From assembly GCF_029867415.1 (NCBI RefSeq), contig NC_081183.1:53084336-53148335 (forward strand): a DNA stretch of 64,000 bases, read 5' to 3'. Made by a program: the position numbers and the translations under genes. Of the stretch, positions 58,272 to 64,000 are shown piece by piece; the stretch's first letter is position 1; each line of letters begins with the position of its first letter. The stretch is from Vicia villosa. Its lineage: Eukaryota; Streptophyta; Magnoliopsida; Fabales; Fabaceae. The notes beneath the pieces were generated by a model, which was not told the DNA's origin, made no database searches, and saw nothing but the letters and a program-made list of their open reading frames with translations.

Positions 58272-58842
58272 CACTACGCCAAAATTGATATTTTGTATCG
58301 CTTAATTTAATAGCACTTTTAAAGAAAGTGCTGTTAAAAACTAAAAAATACATTTATAATAGCACTTTATTATCGGGCGCTATTATAGGATACAAACAAT
58401 GTGATTTTGATAGCACTTTATAAAAAAAATGCTATTATTAAACTTCAATAAGATAGCGCTTTTTACAAAATGCTATTAATAGTATACACTAAGATAGCAC
58501 TTTCGTCAAATTGCTATTAAAATTATTCATTTAGATAGCACTTTTAGTAAGTGCTATTATTGTACTATCTAGAGCTATCAAATGGGTCGGCCCGGCCCAG
58601 TCCGCTTCGGCCCGGGGGAGCAGTGTGTTTAAATGGGCTGGCCCGGCCCAGCCCAACTGTTTAATGGGCCACATAAATTGAGCCCGGCCCATTTTGCAAA
58701 GGCCTGTGCGTCCCGATGGGCCCGACCCGTATTTCAATGTTATAGTTTTAATTTTATAAAAATGATGTAATGGATAAATACAACACAACATAAGTAGAGA
58801 GTTATCATAAACGTATATAAGTGATGTTTAAAATATTTATCC

Positions 58843-58881
<39 letters not shown>

Positions 58882-59340
58882 TACCATAAAATCATTCATG
58901 TAAAAGTACAAAGTAACTTAATATTATCACCAACACTTATCAAATTTTCTCTCCATCTCACAATCATTTCCTTGACAACATCATCTTGAAAATATATCTT
59001 TATCCTCTTTAACTTTTCTTTATCACTTGAAAACACATTGATGAAATCATATTTTATCTCAATCTTTTCCCCCCAAAATTTACCAAAATATTTTTTTAAG
59101 GGGCCAGCCCGAAGCCCGCTTGGCCCGGCCTGGCCCAGCCCATAAAAAACATAGGCCCGGTGGGCTGGCCCAAAAAGACAGGGTCGTGTTTTTTTAAGGT
59201 ATTTTACGGCCTGATCCGCGCTAAATCGTTGGGCTTGTGGACTGGCCCGATGGGCCGAACCCATTTTGACAGCTCTAGTACTATCCTATATTAGCACTTA
59301 TACAAAAGTGCTATTGTTTTCACCATATATAATTAATAAA
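58272..59340 (+). mobile_element. CACTA (En/Spm) transposon end, with subterminal hairpin repeats
   Basis: CACTACGCCAAAA at 58272 is a CACTA-type terminus. It is followed by repeated modules of TAGCACTTT...AAAGTGCTATTA (about 58309, 58360, 58400, 58452, 58495, 58536 and, past the nested hAT element, 59290), each an inverted repeat. Such subterminal repeats bind CACTA transposase. The opposite TAGTG end and any transposase gene are not visible, so this is one end or a remnant. Confidence 0.7.
58570..59277. mobile_element. hAT-type MITE nested in the CACTA end
   Basis: A 708-bp element has inverted ends TAGAGCTATCAAATGGG and TAGAGCTGTCAAAATGGG. It is flanked by an exact 8-bp duplication GTACTATC (58562-58569 and 59278-59285), the hAT signature. 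Subterminal GGCCCGGCCC motifs lie at both ends and an (AT)n run at about 58849-58880. The two minus-strand ORFs (58531-58791, 58896-59264) are translations of GGCCC repeats and not genes. Confidence 0.85.
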
Positions 59341-59545
59341 ATAAATAAATAATTCAAAACACTTTTCAAGGGAGGGAATGCTACTCCTCAGGTACAAGAG
59401 AAAGAGAAGTTGCACTCTTAGTTCACCGCAAAACAACAAATTCATTTTTGAAGATCTATTCTTTAATACAATGATTGAAAAAAGAAAAAATATTATTAAA
59501 AACAGAAAAATAAATATCTATTTTACAATTTTTTAACTTAAACGA

Positions 59546-59592
<47 letters not shown>
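59341..59592. repeat. AT-rich spacer with (AT)n microsatellite
   Basis: No gene. ACACACACATATATAT... from about 59546 to 59592 directly abuts the next LTR. Confidence 0.7.
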
Positions 59593-59596
<4 letters not shown>

Positions 59597-60794
59597 GGAT
59601 AGAAAAACACTTAGAAAGGGGGGGTTTGAATAAGTGTAGTCTAAAAACTTGAACGATAAAAACAATTTGCACAGTTATTTTTATCCTGGTTCGTTGTTAA
59701 CTAAACTACTCCAGTCCACCCCCACGGAGTGATTTACCTCACCTGAGGATTTAATCCACTAATCGCAACAGATTACAATGGTTTTCCACTTAGCCCACGA
59801 CTAAGTCTTCTAAAGTATCCTGATCACAACCTGATCACTCCAGGAACAAATGCTTAGACACAAGCTAAGACTTTCTTAGAGTATCCTGACCACCACGTGA
59901 TCACTCTAATTACAACTGCTTAGACACAAGCTAAGACTTCCTAGAGTATCCTGATCAACACTTGATCACTCTAGTTACTTACAAATTAATGTAATCAAAT
60001 AAGAGTTTTACAATGCTTCTGAAAAGCTATAATCACAACAGTGATATTTCTCTTAACGTTTAAGCTTAATCTCACTAATATATTACAACAGCAATGTAGT
60101 GAGCTTTGATGAAGATGAAGTTTCTGAGCTTTGAGTGGAACAGCGTTTCAGCAAGTTAATTCTCAGCAGATTCGGTAGCCTTGCTTCTCATCAGAACTTC
60201 ATATTTATAGGCACTTGAGAAGATGACCGTTGGAAGCATTTAATGCTTTGCGTATTTCGTACAGCATTGCATTTAATGTTTCACGCTTTTGTCAACTACC
60301 TCGAGCCTTGTTCACGCTGTGTCTACTGACGTTGCCTTTAATAGCTTCCAACATTCCTTTTGTCAGTCAGCGTAGCCTGCCACATGTACTTTCTTTTGAT
60401 CTGATGTTTGTGTATACAACGCTTGAATATTATCAGAGTCAAACAGCTTGGTGCATAGCATCTTCTTGTCTTCTGACCTTGAAGTGCTTCTGAGCGTGAT
60501 ACCATGAGAACTTCGGTGCTTCTGCTTCTGAACTCAAGTTCTTCTGATGCTTCCATAGACCCATGTTCTGATTCTGCCTTGACCATCTTCTGATGTCTTG
60601 CCAGACCATGTTCTGATGTTGCATGCTGAACCTTCTGAGACAAAGCTTCTGAGCGCTGATTTGTGCATACTCTTTATATATTTCCTGAAAGGGAAATTGC
60701 AATGTATTAGAGTACCACATTATCTCACACAAAATTCATATCCTTGTTATCATCAAAACTAAGAATATTGATCAGAACAAATCTTGTTCTAACA
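59593..60794 (-). mobile_element. 3' LTR of a Sirevirus-like (SIRE/Maximus) Ty1/copia element
   Basis: In element sense it starts TGTTAGAACAAGATTTGTTC at 60794 (20 bases shown) and ends CTATCCTTCA at 59593, 1202 bp. The CTATAAATATG at about 60202-60212 (minus) is a TATA box. The rest of the element extends right, beyond the window. The ORFs at 60230-60493, 60338-60643 and 60439-60732 are LTR frames without protein support. Confidence 0.85.
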
Positions 60795-60965
60795 ATCTCC
60801 CCCTTTTTGATGATGACAAAAACATATATAAATGATATGAATTTGCGATCAGACAGAGCAGACGGCTAAAGACAATTACACAGCTAAATCATAAGCATGT
60901 GAATATGTCTCCCCCTGAGATTAACAATCTCCCCCTGAGATGAATAATCTCCCCCTGAAATTAAT
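60795..60965 (-). other. Polypurine tract and extra PPT copies
   Basis: AAAAAGGGGGAGAT (minus, 60795-60808) abuts the LTR. Three more CAGGGGGAGA copies lie at about 60909-60960. Multiple PPTs are a known Sirevirus trait. Confidence 0.75.
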
Positions 60966-61912
60966 ACTAGAAGAATTTTATAAATAAAAGACTTCCCTGA
61001 GTATTTCAGTAGAGACGTTCACATATGCTTGATCTTCAGAATATTCATGACTTCTGATTTCTGCTTCCATAGGACAGCTTCAGAATATTGAATTTCTTTA
61101 GATCCTCAGAACATTCACAGCTTCTGATTCCTGCTTCCATCGGACAGCTTCAGAACTTGAATTTCTTTGATCCTCAGAACATTCACAGCTTCTGACTTCT
61201 GCTTCCATCGGACAGCTTCAGAACTTGAATTTCTTTGATCCTCAGATCATTCACAGCTTCTGATTCCTGCTTCCATCGGACAGCTTCAGAGCTTGAATTT
61301 CTTCTTACATCACTTCATGCTAGATTGTATCAGAACATTGTTGAATGTACCAGAGCATCATCAGAGCATCTCTACATATGTTACAGAACAAAACTAAACG
61401 ACAAAAGTCAACATGAATGAGTCAGAACATAAAATATGTATCAGAGCCATATAGAATGTATCAGAACAAATAGACATAATGTTTCAGATCATATTCTATC
61501 ATTAGAATATCTGAACATTCTTCCTTCTTGCTTCTTGCTTCTGATTCTGAAGCTTCATAGCACTTAGCTTGCTTTAAGAATCCAAGAACTTGATTCATCT
61601 TGTTGCTTCTTATATTGATCTTGAATCTTCAATTCCTGCAACAACACAACTTAAAGCATAGAACTTTGCAAGTTCTGTTAGTAAAGCAACTGATTAAATC
61701 AGATCATTTATCACATATTTCTCCCCCTTTTTGTCATACCATCAAAAACATAATAGATTCAGATGAAAAACAGAAAGAAACACATGGAAGAAAAAGATAG
61801 TTTTCATTGAAGTTCAAGCAGACCAAAAGTACAGAAGTACAAGAAGATAAGGAAGAGAAGATGCACAAAACAGATGCAGCAAAAGCAAAAACAAAAACAA
61901 CTAAGACTCAAT
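60966..61912 (-). other. Non-coding 3' region of the Sirevirus-like element
   Basis: Between the env-like gene and the PPTs. It contains a minisatellite (separate entry) and repeated CAGAAC/CAGAGC words. No gene. Confidence 0.6.
61035..61305. repeat. 68-bp minisatellite, about four copies
   Basis: Units starting CCTCAGAACATTCACAGC occur at 61104, 61172 and 61240, an exact 68-bp period. A more diverged unit precedes them at about 61035. Each contains GCTTCCATCGGACAGCTTC. Confidence 0.9.
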
Positions 61913-64000
61913 CTAAGATGACCCTAGCCTTGACAAGATCTTGGCCAACATCTCTTGAACCCCATTGTTGTGCTCATTATGCTTCTCTATGAAAGCTCTA
62001 AACTCAGCATTGACTGAGCTTTGCTCATCCTGGTTCTTCTGAAGAACTTCCAGAGTCCTTGCAAGACGGGAAGGTTCATCAGAAGAAGCTTCACAGCTTC
62101 TATCCACAGGGATGGCATTGTGATCAGTAGCTTCCATTGATAGATCATTTGCAGGGATTTCCTCAACAGGAACTGATTCAACAACATGATCTTCTACATC
62201 TGCTTCTTGCATAGAAGCGTCTTCATATTCTGCAGCCGGAATCTCAGAATCTCCATTCTCAAGTGCCTGAAGAATGGCAGCTAGATTCCTAGGGGCAGAA
62301 GGACCTTCAACTTCTGGTGGGTCAACAACTTCCGGAATGACCAAGCTTGGGTCTTTCTTAGAAGGGTTTTCCCTTAAAAAGTCAAAGAGAGTCTTGAAGT
62401 CCCCAAGTAGAACAGGATACTCAGGTATAAAGACCACAATTTCCCTGCAAGGGTTAGCTTCCAATGCAGTAGCCAATCTTGCTACTTCCAATTCATCCAC
62501 AAATGGCTTCTCTTCCAAGGTATATCTCCCTCCGAGACGAGCAAACCAGAGATCTTCATAACTTCTCAGAATTCCACGAGGCCGTGGAGCAGCTTCTACA
62601 CAGGCTTCCTGAAGTTCTAAAAACAGAGCATCTGATTCTCTGCGTAAGATCCTCCAGAACTTCCTCATAGCGACGTCATTCAAGCCAGAACTTTCAGCAA
62701 TTCTGAGGGTATCAAAGATACTTCTGAGATTCCTCTTTACCTTTTCAAAAATTACACCAATAGGGTAGACAAGGCGGGATTTTATTTCGGTTTTTGAAAA
62801 TGCAGGGTTGGGGATGAAATAAGGTTGAGATTCTCTATCCAACCTATAAGAAGATTCTGCTTCATTATCAGACTCTAACACAACCAGTTCAGCTTCAGGA
62901 CGAGGCTTTGGAGTGTAGTTGCAGTCACGGAGCAGTTGCTCATGTGATGCAGAGGTTGGAAAATGAGAGCCACTATGGTTGTTTTGAGAGGTGGAAGGAA
63001 TATGTTCAGAGTTGGCATGGGGAGGAGGTTGAGAGATGGAGATATTCATGTGAGGTGGAAAGAGAGTTTGAAGGGGTGGTATATCCAAAACAGGATTGAT
63101 GGAGGGTGGAGAAGAAGGAATGGTTACAGGAGAAGATGGAGGTGTAAGAACATGGATATTTATAGGTGATTCTGATGGGGCTTTTTCTGGTTCAGGGATA
63201 GGGGCAACCGCTATTGGTGCAACTTCTGAAATACCAGCAGGAGTAGAATCAGTGTCAGAAATATGTATACCTTTGGATGATTTCTGAATAGCTTTGACCA
63301 CAGCCTCAAGCTTCTTCTGCTTCTTATCCTTCGGCTTTTCAACAACCTTTGTTTTGCCGCTAGAGATCTCTTTTCTTCTGACGCTCGCCAGAACTTCCAG
63401 CTGATTCACAGCCTCTTGAACATCATTTTCTTCGTCAGAGTCTTGAATTATCAGCTTCCTTTTTCTGGTTTTCTCCTTCTCAACAACTTCAACAATCTCA
63501 GCAGTGTTATTTGACTTCTTCTTCTTCTTCTCAGCTTCCTTCTTATTCTTCTCAAATTCAACAGACACAACCGTCGCAATGATTTCTTCAGGAACTACTT
63601 CTTTCTCAGTGGTAGCAGCAACTTTCTGAACTACCTTCACCTGACTAACAGAAGGATGGTCAAACTTTCTTTTGGTTCTTTCTTCCTTCTTGCGATTTAC
63701 TTTAATAGGAGCACCTTTCTCTTGATCTTTGAAACTTTTATCCTCTTTTTATGACTTCAGATACCTAGTTCTGACTGCTTGTACCTCACTATTGAAGAAG
63801 GTTTCAAATTCAGCTAGAACAGGTTCTCTTCTGATTCTTGTTCCAACAAGAGGTTGGGGAGTCTTGATGATAGTCTTAATCACCTTCATCTTCTTTAAGG
63901 TGGAAGCATTCAAGCAGGCCCCAGAGGTGACAGCAAGATCTTTGATAATGCCTTCAGTTTCCAGGTTCTCAACAATCTTGGAATGAACCAGAAGATTCGT
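61913..64000 (-). pseudogene. Env-like third-ORF protein of the Sirevirus-like element, partial, with in-frame stop
   Basis: The minus-strand frame is open from the window edge (64000) to a TAA at 63749-63751. It is open again to a stop at 61913 in the same frame (575 residues from 63640, where the first codon is GTG, so no true start is implied). The protein has Lys-rich stretches (KKEAEKKKKK), a Pro-rich middle, a more ordered C-terminal half with many Leu/Arg, and an acidic tail ending in a short coiled segment. No clear signal peptide or membrane anchor was seen. Position between pol (off window) and the 3' LTR is that of the env-like ORF of SIRE-type elements. Its true function is unknown. 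Confidence 0.65.

Noticed and set aside
58531..59264. Two minus-strand ORFs rich in Gly/Pro/Arg
   Set aside because: They translate the GGCCCGGCCC repeats of the hAT-type MITE.
1..64000. CRISPR-like or prokaryotic defence arrays suggested by regular repeats
   Set aside because: All regular repeats here are LTR, MITE, minisatellite or tandem-unit structures in a plant nuclear context with intron-containing genes.

Overview
This is a plant nuclear window, most likely from a temperate papilionoid legume (the Vicia/Pisum/Medicago side). I judge that from the very dense transposons, LTRs starting TGTCATACCCCAAA, Sirevirus-type Ty1/copia elements with LTRs starting TGTTAGAACAAG, and intron-containing genes. 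The genus cannot be fixed by eye. There are no operons, CRISPR arrays or other prokaryotic features.

Layout. 1-1935: two LTR ends of Ty3/gypsy type. 2036-31150: a tandem array of about 3.6 copies of an unrecognised 2.75-kb unit, opened by two insertions. The first (6045-14644, inside unit 2) is an almost complete Sirevirus-like Ty1/copia element on the minus strand, with 5-bp target duplications, LTRs about 0.8% apart, gag and pol. The second (19330-29945, inside unit 4) is a non-coding Ty3-type element with a tRNA-Asp (Athila-like) primer site. It exists as LTR-int-LTR-int-LTR-int-LTR with one 5-bp target duplication around the whole block. 31151-34691 and 40777-41862 are decayed host sequence with pieces of gene exons, including two exons of a BET1-like SNARE pseudogene. 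This sequence is split by a full-length plant L1 LINE (34692-40776, 16-bp target duplications) whose ORF2 is frameshifted at a TA microsatellite.

41863-47105 holds a truncated Sirevirus-like element (broken gag, protease without its catalytic Asp, env-like fragment). Its 5' LTR lies head to head with a second LTR of related type. 47759-51250 holds G-rich foldback/MITE elements and a solo LTR. 51919-57131 is the only clear cellular gene: a six-exon plastid-type 1-acyl-glycerol-3-phosphate acyltransferase (LPAT1-like) on the minus strand. Its last intron carries a PIF/Harbinger-like element with a Stowaway MITE nested in it. 58272-59340 is a CACTA end with a hAT-type MITE nested in it. 59593-64000 is the 3' part of another Sirevirus-like element: 3' LTR, extra polypurine tracts, a 68-bp minisatellite and an env-like gene with a premature stop.

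Apart from LPAT1 the window records nested insertions and their decay rather than a working pathway. I did not find a coherent unknown multi-gene system. The most unusual signals are the expanded tandem-LTR block, the 2.75-kb array, and palindromic CpG motif arrays placed just upstream of the TATA box in two unrelated LTR families.
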